Source: an uncultured Mollicutes bacterium (GTDB lineage Bacteria > Bacillota_I > Bacilli_A > Acholeplasmatales > Anaeroplasmataceae). Taken from it: DNA of 5,325 nucleotides. Location: positions 1-5,325 of the forward strand of contig UQGR01000056.1 in the NCBI GenBank assembly GCA_900540705.1. Direction: 5' to 3'. Shown one piece after another: positions 1-5,325 of the stretch; position 1 is the stretch's first letter; each line of letters opens with the position of its first letter. Made by a program: the position numbers and the translations under genes. The notes under the pieces were generated by a model. The model ran no database searches. It was given only the letters and a program-made list of their open reading frames with translations, and had not been told where the DNA came from.

Positions 1-110
1 TGGGGCCCCGGCTCGCCCTGCGGGCCCTGGGGGCCGCTGCAAACGCAGCAGCCGCAGCCGTGCTGCCGCCGCATGAATTCGGGCCTGCGGTCCGAATCGA
101 ATTTATCCAT
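1..110 (-). other. Collagen-like protein N-terminus with possible independent start at 110 (partial)
   Basis: The same reading frame from ATG 110-108 gives a 36-residue N-terminus: a charged leader (MDKFDSDRRPEF), a Cys cluster HGCGCCVC at residues 17-24, then GPQGPQGEPGP, the beginning of a Gly-X-Y triple-helix repeat that runs off the window. Short leaders with Cys before G-X-Y repeats are common in Firmicute spore-surface collagen-like proteins (BclA-type and relatives); by analogy this may be a spore-coat or exosporium filament protein. Two weak ribosome sites fit: GGAG (124-121, 10-nt spacer) and GAAGG (119-115, 4-nt spacer). A sigma-K-like promoter lies just upstream. Codons are GC-rich at third positions (GGC, CCC, CAG), unlike the rest of the window. 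I consider this the more probable start for the collagen-like gene, but the alternative start at 686 is in frame and cannot be excluded. Confidence 0.6.
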
Positions 111-686
111 ATCGCCTTCACTCCGTTGCTCAAAAATTTCTGCCCCAGTATATGTGCCCGCCGGGGCCGTCGTTCTCCTCCCCTGCCCCGGCCGGATGGA
201 ACTTTTCACAAAGAGAGGGCCCCGCTTTGGTGTTTTGCAGTGCAATTTGATAAAGTGATAAATTTTTTTGCAAATATAGCTTATTCCCCTGCCAATGGCT
301 CTAAAAATAGTAAGAAAAAAGTGTCCAATAGGAGTTACTATTTTAGTATAGATAAGCTTGAAAAATAGTCCAATATTTTTAATTATAAAGGTAATTCCTC
401 TAAAAGGTGGTAAAATGATATATTTATAAATTCTAGTAAAGATAAATCTTAGGCCTTTTCCAATGGGCACTACTATATGATGATATAAAAATAGAATAGG
501 CTTTATAAAAAGATAGAGTACAAAATACTTAAATATGGTATAGATTCCTTTTAATAAAAGAAAGAGAACATGAGCTATTGGCCGAAAGACAACGACTAAA
601 GCGTTTTTTATGCCGATACAGCATCTCTTTACAGCATTGCCAATTTTTTGGGCAATAGAAGCTAAGGCAGTAAATATCGTATGCAT
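1..686 (-). CDS. Hydrophobic, acid-free cationic protein reading in frame into a collagen-like region (partial at left edge)
   Basis: I do not recognise the N-terminal part. The frame opens at ATG 686-684 behind an AAGGAG ribosome site (700-695, 8-nt spacer) and has no stop for 228 codons, leaving the window at position 1. Residues 1-149 are mostly I, F, L, Y and V with 21 Lys/Arg. I find no Asp or Glu before E183. Prolines at 36, 63, 74, 93-94 and 119 break it into hydrophobic segments; PIAH (36), PIGK (74) and PIGH (119) begin similar units. This suggests a membrane-associated protein with repeated basic amphipathic helices. Residues ~150-192 are Arg/Gly/Pro/Thr-rich and look less protein-like. 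From M193 on, a Cys cluster leads into Gly-X-Y repeats. Base composition changes sharply near position 240, so this may be a true fusion, a gene that lost its stop by rearrangement, or an assembly join. The N-terminal part is very likely coding; the single-protein model is uncertain. Confidence 0.6.
   Translation of the reverse strand, partial: MHTIFTALASIAQKIGNAVKRCCIGIKNALVVVFRPIAHVLFLLLKGIYTIFKYFVLYLFIKPILFLYHHIVVPIGKGLRFIFTRIYKYIILPPFRGITFIIKNIGLFFKLIYTKIVTPIGHFFLTIFRAIGRGISYICKKIYHFIKLHCKTPKRGPLFVKSSIRPGQGRRTTAPAGTYTGAEIFEQRSEGDMDKFDSDRRPEFMRRQHGCGCCVCSGPQGPQGEPGP
147..174 (-). promoter_or_regulatory. Candidate sigma-K-like promoter for the collagen-like gene
   Basis: On the minus strand AACG (174-171), 16 nt, then CATATACTG (154-146) fits the mother-cell sigma-K pattern mACm-N16-CATAnnnTA except for the last base of each box. 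It would start RNA about 30 nt before ATG 110. TATACT within it also resembles a sigma-A -10, without a good -35. The motif is short and degenerate, so it is suggestive only; it fits the spore-surface role inferred from the protein. Confidence 0.3.
157..195. repeat. GC-rich inverted repeat
   Basis: GCCGGGGC (160-167) and GCCCCGGC (185-192) pair perfectly over 8 bp, with two more pairs outside a single C-C mismatch (157-158 with 194-195), around a 17-nt loop. Neither side is followed by a T-run, so it is not an intrinsic terminator as it stands. It overlaps the candidate sigma-K-like promoter. Inverted repeats arise easily in such GC-rich DNA, so its function is unknown. Confidence 0.4.
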
Positions 687-716
687 TGTCTCATCTCCTT
701 GTTACAAGATAGCTTT

Positions 717-745
717 ATTATATAACAAACCTAATATTTTAACAA
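717..745 (-). promoter_or_regulatory. Sigma-A-type promoter for the hydrophobic-protein ORF
   Basis: On the minus strand TTGTTA (745-740), a 17-nt spacer and a perfect TATAAT (722-717) form a good vegetative promoter. It would start RNA near 710, about 25 nt before ATG 686. The mRNA start region holds a small palindrome, CTTGT-T-ACAAG on the plus strand (698-708), which overlaps the ribosome site AAGGAG and could mask it or bind a regulator. This promoter supports 686 as a real translation start. Confidence 0.6.
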
Positions 746-795
746 TCTTTCTCAAAGTTAAGAAATGCCAAAAAGGGGTAGGTTAATATTTTTTA

Positions 796-826
796 TTATG
801 AGGATAGTATCCTTTTATGCTATAAT
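796..826 (+). promoter_or_regulatory. Extended -10 promoter with embedded 13-bp palindrome, upstream of the GNAT gene
   Basis: TGC-TATAAT (818-826) is an extended -10 box with a perfect hexamer, placing RNA start near 833, about 26 nt before the GNAT start codon. The -35 is weak: TTATGA at 796-801 with a 19-nt spacer. Between them AGGATA-G-TATCCT (801-813) is a perfect palindrome. A weak -35, a 19-bp spacer and a dyad inside the spacer are the layout seen at promoters of MerR-family activators, but a repressor operator is equally possible. No regulator gene lies in this window. Confidence 0.5.
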
Positions 827-858
827 AATATCATTCCAACGTTTAAGAAGGTGAAAAA

Positions 859-1305
859 ATGTTTCTGTTTAAAAAGGAATACGAAATGATAAAGGGAGAT
901 TTACTTACACTAAGCTGTATCAAATTAGAACCAGGAAATGAATATGAAATTCCTTATTATTGGTATGATATTATTTTAAATGAAACAAAAGAAAAAATAG
1001 GAAAAATATCTATTCGGATTGGGCATAATTATCATTCATACTTTAACGGAAATATTGGCTATGAGATAGATGAACCCTATCGTGGACATCATTATGCCTT
1101 AGAGGCTTGTAAAATGATACTTGCGGTGGCAAAAGCTCATCAGATGACCTATATATATTTATGCTGTGATGAAGAGAACGTTGCCTCTTATAAAACGATT
1201 GAACAGCTTGGAGGAAGGCTTGTAGAAATCATTTTACCTTCAAAGGACTACTTTGGGTATTATGAAGGAATGTCTAGGAGCAGAATCTATCAGTTAGACA
1301 TCTAA
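859..1305 (+). CDS. GNAT family N-acetyltransferase
   Basis: This is a predicted cytoplasmic enzyme transferring an acetyl group from acetyl-CoA to an amine; the acceptor is unknown. At 148 residues it is a single GNAT domain of normal size. Strand beta-4 and the CoA loop lie at residues ~66-90: NIGYEID followed by YRGHHYALEA (74-83), matching R-x-x-G-x-A except that the central Gly is His78. The second conserved block is DEENVASYKTIEQLGG (104-119), where Asn107 and Ser110 match the usual N-x-x-S before the E-x-LGG turn. This resembles the RimJ/RimL-type Acetyltransf_3 group, but no specific function follows. Start 859 has an AGAAGG site (7-nt spacer) and a promoter at the right distance. An in-frame ATG at 886 also has AAGGA 7 nt upstream, so a protein nine residues shorter is possible. 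It is divergent from the hydrophobic-protein ORF. Confidence 0.88.
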   Translation: MFLFKKEYEMIKGDLLTLSCIKLEPGNEYEIPYYWYDIILNETKEKIGKISIRIGHNYHSYFNGNIGYEIDEPYRGHHYALEACKMILAVAKAHQMTYIYLCCDEENVASYKTIEQLGGRLVEIILPSKDYFGYYEGMSRSRIYQLDI

Positions 1306-1398
1306 TACTGCCAATTTTAGAGGAACAGATTCTAACTAGAAACTTAAATTATTTATAAAATTTCATTAAGTAGTAACTTTGGCAGGGATTGGGTATAA

Positions 1399-2703
1399 AT
1401 GGAAGAAGTTTTTTCCACACTATACTTGGTGATGAAAATGAGACCTACCCTGTGGCAAAATACAGAATTGAATTCCTATGATAGCTTAAAGGAAGATATT
1501 TCTACTGATGTTCTTGTGATTGGCGGTGGCATCTGTGGAATTCTTTGTGCATACCGTCTTAGTAAGCAAAATTTAAGGGTTGTCCTTGTTGAAAAGGGAG
1601 AGCTGGCTTGTTCAAGAACAAATAAGACTACGGCGGTTATTACTGCATTACAGGATCTCAATTATTTTGATTTAATTAGAAAAAAGGGACGTAAGGCCGC
1701 CGCCCTTTATTTAGAAGCTTGCTTAGAAGCGATTGAGGAATATAAAAGGTTAGCTCAGGAATTTGAATTTGATTTTGAGTTGGTTCCTTCCTATAAGTAT
1801 TTTAAGGATAATCCTTATATGCTAAAAAAAGAATATGATGCAATTTTAAGCTTAGGTTATGATGCAAAAATAGAAGATGAGTATGCCATTAAATTTTCGA
1901 ATCAGGCTCAGATGAATCCACTAAAGCTGATTCAGGTACTAAGCCCTTATTTTACCATTTATGAAAATACAGAAGTAGTTAAGCTTAAGAACTCTATGGC
2001 TTATACAAGGGATCATACGATTCAGGCTAAGCATATTATCGTAGCTAGCGGATATCCGTTTTTAAAGCTTCAAGGACTTTACCCCTTAAAGCTCACTCAA
2101 AAAAAATCCTATGTTTTAGTAATAGAGGATGTTAAGCAGGTTCAAAGCTTTAACTCTATTGGCTCTATTCCTGGGAATCTTTACTTTCGTACCTATCAAA
2201 ATCATTTGATTGTTGGTGGTAATGATCAAAAGACTGGCGGATATAAGGATGGATTTTATTATTTATTGCGGTTCATTATGAAGAATTATCCAAGTCATCG
2301 GATATCCCATCAATGGGTGAATCAGGATTGTGTTAGCTTAGATGGACTTCCTTATATAGGACCATATAAAGGAAATGCTCTTGTAGCCACAGGCTTTAAC
2401 CTCTGGGGAATGACAGGAGCTATGTTATCCTCTTTAATTTTGGCAGATTATATTTCAGGAAGAAAAAATAAATATGCTAAGCTATTTCATCCCAAGCGCT
2501 GGAGCCCTGCTTTTCCGCTATTGAAAAATATAGGAGTTGCAGGGATTAACCTACTAAAACCGAAAAAAAGATGTACCCATTTGGGCTGTGCTCTATACTA
2601 TAATAAAGAAGAACAGGTCTATGAATGCCCTTGTCATGGGACAAAATATGATAATGAAGGGAACATTCTATTTAATCCGGCAAATACACCTAAGGATTTA
2701 TAA
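1399..2703 (+). CDS. FAD-dependent oxidoreductase with C-terminal Rieske [2Fe-2S] domain (YhfW-like)
   Basis: This is a flavoprotein of the DAO/DadA type joined to a Rieske iron-sulfur domain, the architecture of Bacillus YhfW. Its substrate is unknown; electrons probably pass between FAD and the cluster. The dinucleotide fold is at residues 37-65: DVLVIGGGICG with Gly42, Gly44 and Gly47, then Glu65 at the end of strand 2 for the ribose. A conserved SRTNKTTA segment follows at 72-79. The C-terminal flavin-contact region contains DGLPYIGP and ATGFNLWGMTGA. The Rieske ligands are complete: Cys392-x-His394, 15 residues, Cys410-x-x-His413, with Cys397 and Cys412 positioned for the usual disulfide. 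At 434 residues it is shorter than the roughly 500 of YhfW, ending 21 residues after the last ligand. Start 1399 lacks a clear ribosome site; ATG 1438 (M14), preceded by GGTGAT, agrees better with homologue N-termini and may be the true start. It lies 93 nt after the GNAT gene. Confidence 0.9.
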   Translation: MEEVFSTLYLVMKMRPTLWQNTELNSYDSLKEDISTDVLVIGGGICGILCAYRLSKQNLRVVLVEKGELACSRTNKTTAVITALQDLNYFDLIRKKGRKAAALYLEACLEAIEEYKRLAQEFEFDFELVPSYKYFKDNPYMLKKEYDAILSLGYDAKIEDEYAIKFSNQAQMNPLKLIQVLSPYFTIYENTEVVKLKNSMAYTRDHTIQAKHIIVASGYPFLKLQGLYPLKLTQKKSYVLVIEDVKQVQSFNSIGSIPGNLYFRTYQNHLIVGGNDQKTGGYKDGFYYLLRFIMKNYPSHRISHQWVNQDCVSLDGLPYIGPYKGNALVATGFNLWGMTGAMLSSLILADYISGRKNKYAKLFHPKRWSPAFPLLKNIGVAGINLLKPKKRCTHLGCALYYNKEEQVYECPCHGTKYDNEGNILFNPANTPKDL

Positions 2704-2760
2704 AGAAGATAGACTTTATAAAATTGACAAACAGATTGGCTTATGCTAAACGTAGGCTAT

Positions 2761-2798
2761 AAAAAAATAAAAAACTGCTGATTTTCATCAACAGTTTT
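2761..2798 (-). terminator. Rho-independent terminator of the hpt-ftsH-rqcP operon
   Basis: Read on the minus strand, AAAACTG (2798-2792) and TGAT (2790-2787) pair with ATCA (2782-2779) and CAGTTTT (2777-2771), with one T-G apposition between them and a GAAA tetraloop at the tip. The stem runs straight into TTATTTTTTT (2770-2761). The GNRA loop and long T tract make this a strong terminator. It begins 22 nt after the rqcP stop codon. Confidence 0.85.
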
Positions 2799-2800
2799 CT

Positions 2801-2824
2801 AAAAGGCTTTATGCCTTTTTTATT
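2801..2824 (+). terminator. Rho-independent terminator of the FAD/Rieske gene
   Basis: On the plus strand AAAAGGC (2801-2807) pairs with GCCTTTT (2813-2819) around a 5-nt TTTAT loop, and the T tract continues to 2821 and after an A. It lies about 100 nt after the oxidoreductase stop and overlaps the last codon of the converging rqcP gene. Together with the adjacent minus-strand hairpin it forms a bidirectional stop between the two operons. Confidence 0.75.
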
Positions 2825-3074
2825 TTGTTTTTTCACTTATAAACTCATATAGATTGATAGCGTCTGCTTTTTTCGTAGAAACCTCAAGAGAGGCTACTCT
2901 TACTGTTACATCCTTGTTACCAAATTCTATCGTAATTTCATCGCCAACCTTTATTTCTTTTGAGGGCTTGGCTGCTTTTCCATTCACTAGAATTCTTTCA
3001 TTTTCGGCAACCTCTTTGGCTAGAGTGCGACGTTTAATGAGTCTGGAAACCTTTAAAAACTTATCTAATCTCAT
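2820..3074 (-). CDS. rqcP: RqcP (YabO), S4-domain ribosome quality control factor
   Basis: This small S4 RNA-binding protein (84 residues; Bacillus subtilis YabO/RqcP has 86) acts with RqcH on stalled 50S subunits that still carry peptidyl-tRNA, promoting C-terminal alanine tailing of the stuck chain. The N-terminus MRLDKFLKVSRLIKRRTLA is nearly the same as I recall for the Bacillus protein, including Arg2, Asp4 and Arg16, residues of the RNA-contact helix. The S4 core continues with ILVNGKAAKPSKEIKVGDEI (residues 28-47). ATG 3074-3072 overlaps the ftsH stop as ATGA and has no good ribosome site of its own, so translation is probably coupled to ftsH. It is the last gene before a strong terminator. 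The Bacillus gene instead sits beside yabP, yabQ and divIC. Hsp15, the related heat-shock S4 protein, is less likely given the close N-terminal match. Confidence 0.92.
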   Translation of the reverse strand: MRLDKFLKVSRLIKRRTLAKEVAENERILVNGKAAKPSKEIKVGDEITIEFGNKDVTVRVASLEVSTKKADAINLYEFISEKTK

Positions 3075-5062
3075 AATACCTGATTATCATCTGTAGAAGG
3101 CTCCTCTAGAGGTGCTTCAGGAGAAGAAGTGGTTTCCTCAGAAGCTTCCTCTGTCTGCTGTAAAGCTTCTCGTTCAGCCTCAGCCTTTTTCAAGGCTTCC
3201 ATATCATCATAACGTTTTAAATGACCAGTTGCCTCAATTTCATCAATATCAGATTTGGTTAGGGTTTCAACCTTCAATAGATATTCGGCGATAGAATTTA
3301 ATAAATCCATATTTTCGGAAATTACCTTTTTTGCGGTTGCATAACATTCTTCAATAATTCTTCTAGTTTCCTTGTCAATTTCTAAAGCCACCTGATCGGA
3401 GAAATTCTTTTCCTTTAGATAATCTCTACCAAGGAATACATTTCCAGATTGTTGTTCATATTGGACTGGGCCTAAGGAGGACATACCATATTCTGTAACC
3501 ATGGACCGGGCAATTCTTGTTGCTTGCTGGAAGTCATTGTGAGCACCAGTAGTAATATCTGAGAATACAAGCTCCTCAGCAACACGCCCCCCTAAAAAGC
3601 CTATAATACTTTCTAGCAATTCTGTTTTAGTATGGGTATAGGTCTCTTCCTTTGGCATCATTAGGTTATAACCACCTGCTTGACCACGAGGAATAATTGT
3701 CACCTTTTGAACAATAGAAGCATTTTCTAAGCGAAGACCAATCACGGCATGACCTGCCTCATGGAAGGCCACAAGCTTACGTTCGCGCTCGGTATATTTC
3801 TTGGATCTTTTGGCAGGCCCCATCATTACACGGTCAATAGCTTCATCAATATCCTGAGTATTGATGATTTTACGATTACTTCTAGCTGCGAGAAGAGCTG
3901 CCTCATTTAATAGGTTTTCAATATCCGCACCACTAAAGCCTGGAATTCTTTGAGCTACCTCATCTAGTTTAATACTAGAATCCAAATGCTTATTTCTAGC
4001 ATGTACCTTTAGTATGGCTGTACGTCCATTTACATCTGGACTATTGATTGTGATTTGACGGTCAAAACGACCAGGACGCAGAAGGGCAGGATCTAATACG
4101 TCAGGACGGTTTGTGGCAGCCATGACGATGATTCCTAAATTACCAGTAAAGCCATCCATTTCTACTAACAATTGGTTTAAGGTTTGCTCACGTTCATCGT
4201 GTCCACCACCCATACCAGCTCCACGTTGACGACCAACGGCGTCAATTTCATCTATAAAGATGATACAAGGGGCATGCTCCTTCGCGGTTTTAAACATATC
4301 ACGTACACGAGAAGCACCTACACCGACAAACATCTCTACGAAGTCAGAACCAGAAATAGAGAAGAATGGAACGTTTGCTTCTCCAGCAACCGCCTTCGCA
4401 AGTAAGGTTTTACCTGTACCTGGAGGACCAAACAGAAGAACACCCTTCGGAATTCTAGCTCCTATTTCTGAATATTTTCTAGGATTCTTTAAGAAATCGA
4501 TGATTTCTACAAGCTCCTCTTTTTCCTCATCACACCCTGCTACATCTGCAAAGGTTACACTTTTTCCTCTGGATAATCTAGCTGTAGATTTTCCAAAGTC
4601 AAATGCTTTGCCGTTCCCTTGGCTTCTAAATAGGAAAATAAAGAAGCCAATCATAATGACGTAAGGTAATAAATTAATTAAAAGAGATAGGAATACATTC
4701 TGTTCTAGTTTAACTAATTTGATTGTTATGGCATTATCTCCACTCGTTAGGTCATTAAACTGCTGGGTAGTAACATTACAAGTGAAGCTTTTGCTATCCT
4801 TGAAATTTCCTCTGATGGTAAACATTTGATAGTTTACACCGCCAATCGGCTGAGCAGAAATGGAAGATGTGTCTACTGGATTTGTCTTATCCTCTAGTGC
4901 CACCACCAATTCAGCATAGGATAATTCCTTAGGCTTAGGCGTAGTTAGATGCTGAATCAAAAGGAATATTCCAACAACAGCTAAAATAACTATAATTGGA
5001 AACAGCCAGTCAATCCTTTTTCTTGGTTTTTGGTTTTGTTGATTTTGATTATTTTGTTGCAT
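3071..5062 (-). CDS. ftsH: ATP-dependent zinc metalloprotease FtsH
   Basis: This membrane-anchored hexameric AAA+ protease extracts and degrades misassembled membrane proteins and selected soluble ones. It is complete at 663 residues, normal for the family. A Gln/Asn-rich N-tail (2-11) precedes the first membrane helix (~19-38). An extracytoplasmic domain (~41-120) and a second helix (~123-145) follow. The AAA module has Walker A GPPGTGKT (212-219), pore loop FVG (245-247), Walker B IIFIDEID (267-274) and the second region of homology (317-335) with arginine fingers Arg329 and Arg332. The protease site is HEAGH (434-438), with Asp510 in GAHND as third zinc ligand. All catalytic residues are intact. 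The last ~45 residues are an acidic Glu/Ser/Pro-rich tail that varies in the family. The ribosome site AGGAGG (5072-5067) overlaps the hpt stop; the 4-nt spacer is short but acceptable. It sits between hpt and rqcP in one operon. Confidence 0.98.
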   Translation of the reverse strand: MQQNNQNQQNQKPRKRIDWLFPIIVILAVVGIFLLIQHLTTPKPKELSYAELVVALEDKTNPVDTSSISAQPIGGVNYQMFTIRGNFKDSKSFTCNVTTQQFNDLTSGDNAITIKLVKLEQNVFLSLLINLLPYVIMIGFFIFLFRSQGNGKAFDFGKSTARLSRGKSVTFADVAGCDEEKEELVEIIDFLKNPRKYSEIGARIPKGVLLFGPPGTGKTLLAKAVAGEANVPFFSISGSDFVEMFVGVGASRVRDMFKTAKEHAPCIIFIDEIDAVGRQRGAGMGGGHDEREQTLNQLLVEMDGFTGNLGIIVMAATNRPDVLDPALLRPGRFDRQITINSPDVNGRTAILKVHARNKHLDSSIKLDEVAQRIPGFSGADIENLLNEAALLAARSNRKIINTQDIDEAIDRVMMGPAKRSKKYTERERKLVAFHEAGHAVIGLRLENASIVQKVTIIPRGQAGGYNLMMPKEETYTHTKTELLESIIGFLGGRVAEELVFSDITTGAHNDFQQATRIARSMVTEYGMSSLGPVQYEQQSGNVFLGRDYLKEKNFSDQVALEIDKETRRIIEECYATAKKVISENMDLLNSIAEYLLKVETLTKSDIDEIEATGHLKRYDDMEALKKAEAEREALQQTEEASEETTSSPEAPLEEPSTDDNQVL

Positions 5063-5070
5063 AATTCCTC

Positions 5071-5325
5071 CTATTTGGAATAAACTTCTTCCTTTAATAC
5101 TCCGATATAAGGTAGGTTACGATATCGTTCATTGTAATCTAATCCATAGCCTACGACAAATTCATTGGGAACTAAATCCCCAACGTAATCCGCTTCAATA
5201 TCGACCTTTCTTCCTTCAGGCTTGTCGAGTAGTACACAGAGCTTAACACTCTTAGCTCCTCGTTCCTTTAGAAGAGTTTTTATTTCATATAAGGTTTTCC
5301 CTGTATCTAGAATATCGTCTACGAC
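5071..5325 (-). CDS. hpt: Hypoxanthine phosphoribosyltransferase, C-terminal part (5' end outside window)
   Basis: Only the last 84 codons are present; the gene continues past the right edge. The enzyme salvages hypoxanthine (often guanine too) with PRPP to give IMP or GMP in the cytoplasm. The visible part begins at the PRPP-binding loop, VVDDILDTGKTL, with the acidic pair and D-T-G-K-T that hold ribose-5-phosphate. It continues with LLDKPEGRKVDIEADYVG and PNEFVVGYGLDYNERYRNLPYIGVL, the usual C-terminal purine-contact and active-site region of bacterial Hpt. The stop TAG (5073-5071) is 8 nt from the ftsH start and shares bases with the ftsH ribosome site, so the two genes are very probably co-translated. 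In Bacillus subtilis hprT also directly precedes ftsH, which supports the assignment. Confidence 0.95.
   Translation of the reverse strand, partial: VVDDILDTGKTLYEIKTLLKERGAKSVKLCVLLDKPEGRKVDIEADYVGDLVPNEFVVGYGLDYNERYRNLPYIGVLKEEVYSK

Noticed and set aside
60..368. Plus-strand open frame of 102 codons over the left region
   Set aside because: It lies antisense to the minus-strand frame with its promoter and ribosome site, has no ribosome site of its own, and crosses the composition break without recognisable protein features.
698..708. CTTGT-T-ACAAG palindrome over the ribosome site of the hydrophobic-protein ORF
   Set aside because: It is too short, and its 1-nt loop cannot form an RNA hairpin; it is mentioned with the promoter but not listed as an operator.
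1330..1359. Possible promoter TTCTAA-18-TATAAA before the FAD gene
   Set aside because: The -35 matches only three bases and such AT-rich boxes are expected by chance here; the FAD gene may have its own promoter but I cannot place it.
1308..1385. CTGCCAA / TTGGCAG inverted repeat between the GNAT and FAD genes
   Set aside because: The 7-bp arms are 64 nt apart with no T-run, so neither terminator nor operator is supported.
2724..2752. Consensus TTGACA followed 17 nt later by TGC-TAAACG, which could drive a short RNA ending at the terminators
   Set aside because: The -10 hexamer is poor, and transcription would run at once into a terminator; no conserved RNA structure is visible beyond the terminator hairpins.
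2854..3096. Plus-strand open frame of 80 codons opposite rqcP
   Set aside because: It is a shadow of the clearly conserved rqcP frame and has no start signals.
4260..4664. Plus-strand open frame of 134 codons opposite ftsH
   Set aside because: It lies fully within the ftsH AAA region on the other strand, where codon constraint keeps antisense frames open.

Overview
The window looks like chromosomal DNA of a low-GC, spore-former-type Firmicute, most likely a clostridial (Lachnospirales-like) species. The grounds are AT-rich genes with strong AGGAGG-type ribosome sites, an hpt-ftsH pair as in Bacillus and Clostridia, and a YabO/RqcP protein close to the Bacillus form. The taxonomic call is inference; no rRNA or species marker is present.

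Layout. (1) Positions 1-686, minus strand: an open frame with no stop runs off the left edge. Its first ~149 codons are AT-rich and encode a very hydrophobic, strongly basic, proline-punctuated protein with no acidic residue. At about position 240 the DNA abruptly becomes GC-rich, and the same frame continues into a Cys cluster and the first Gly-X-Y repeats of a collagen-like protein. That collagen-like part has its own candidate start at 110 and a sigma-K-like promoter just upstream. (2) Positions 687-858: a divergent intergenic region with a good sigma-A-type promoter for each direction and a perfect 13-bp palindrome inside the plus-strand promoter. (3) Positions 859-2703, plus strand: a GNAT acetyltransferase, then a FAD-dependent oxidoreductase with a C-terminal Rieske [2Fe-2S] domain. 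(4) Positions 2761-2822: back-to-back terminators between converging genes. (5) Positions 2820-5325, minus strand: the operon hpt (3' part only)-ftsH-rqcP, tightly packed.

How the genes work together. hpt, ftsH and rqcP are arranged for co-transcription: there are 8 nt between hpt and ftsH, with the ftsH ribosome site overlapping the hpt stop, and ftsH and rqcP overlap by ATGA. The last two join membrane-protein proteolysis with ribosome quality control, so the operon has a proteostasis theme. The GNAT and FAD/Rieske genes are codirectional but separated by 93 nt, and no functional link can be read from sequence. The hydrophobic/collagen-like locus is the least explained part of the window and the best candidate for something undescribed.
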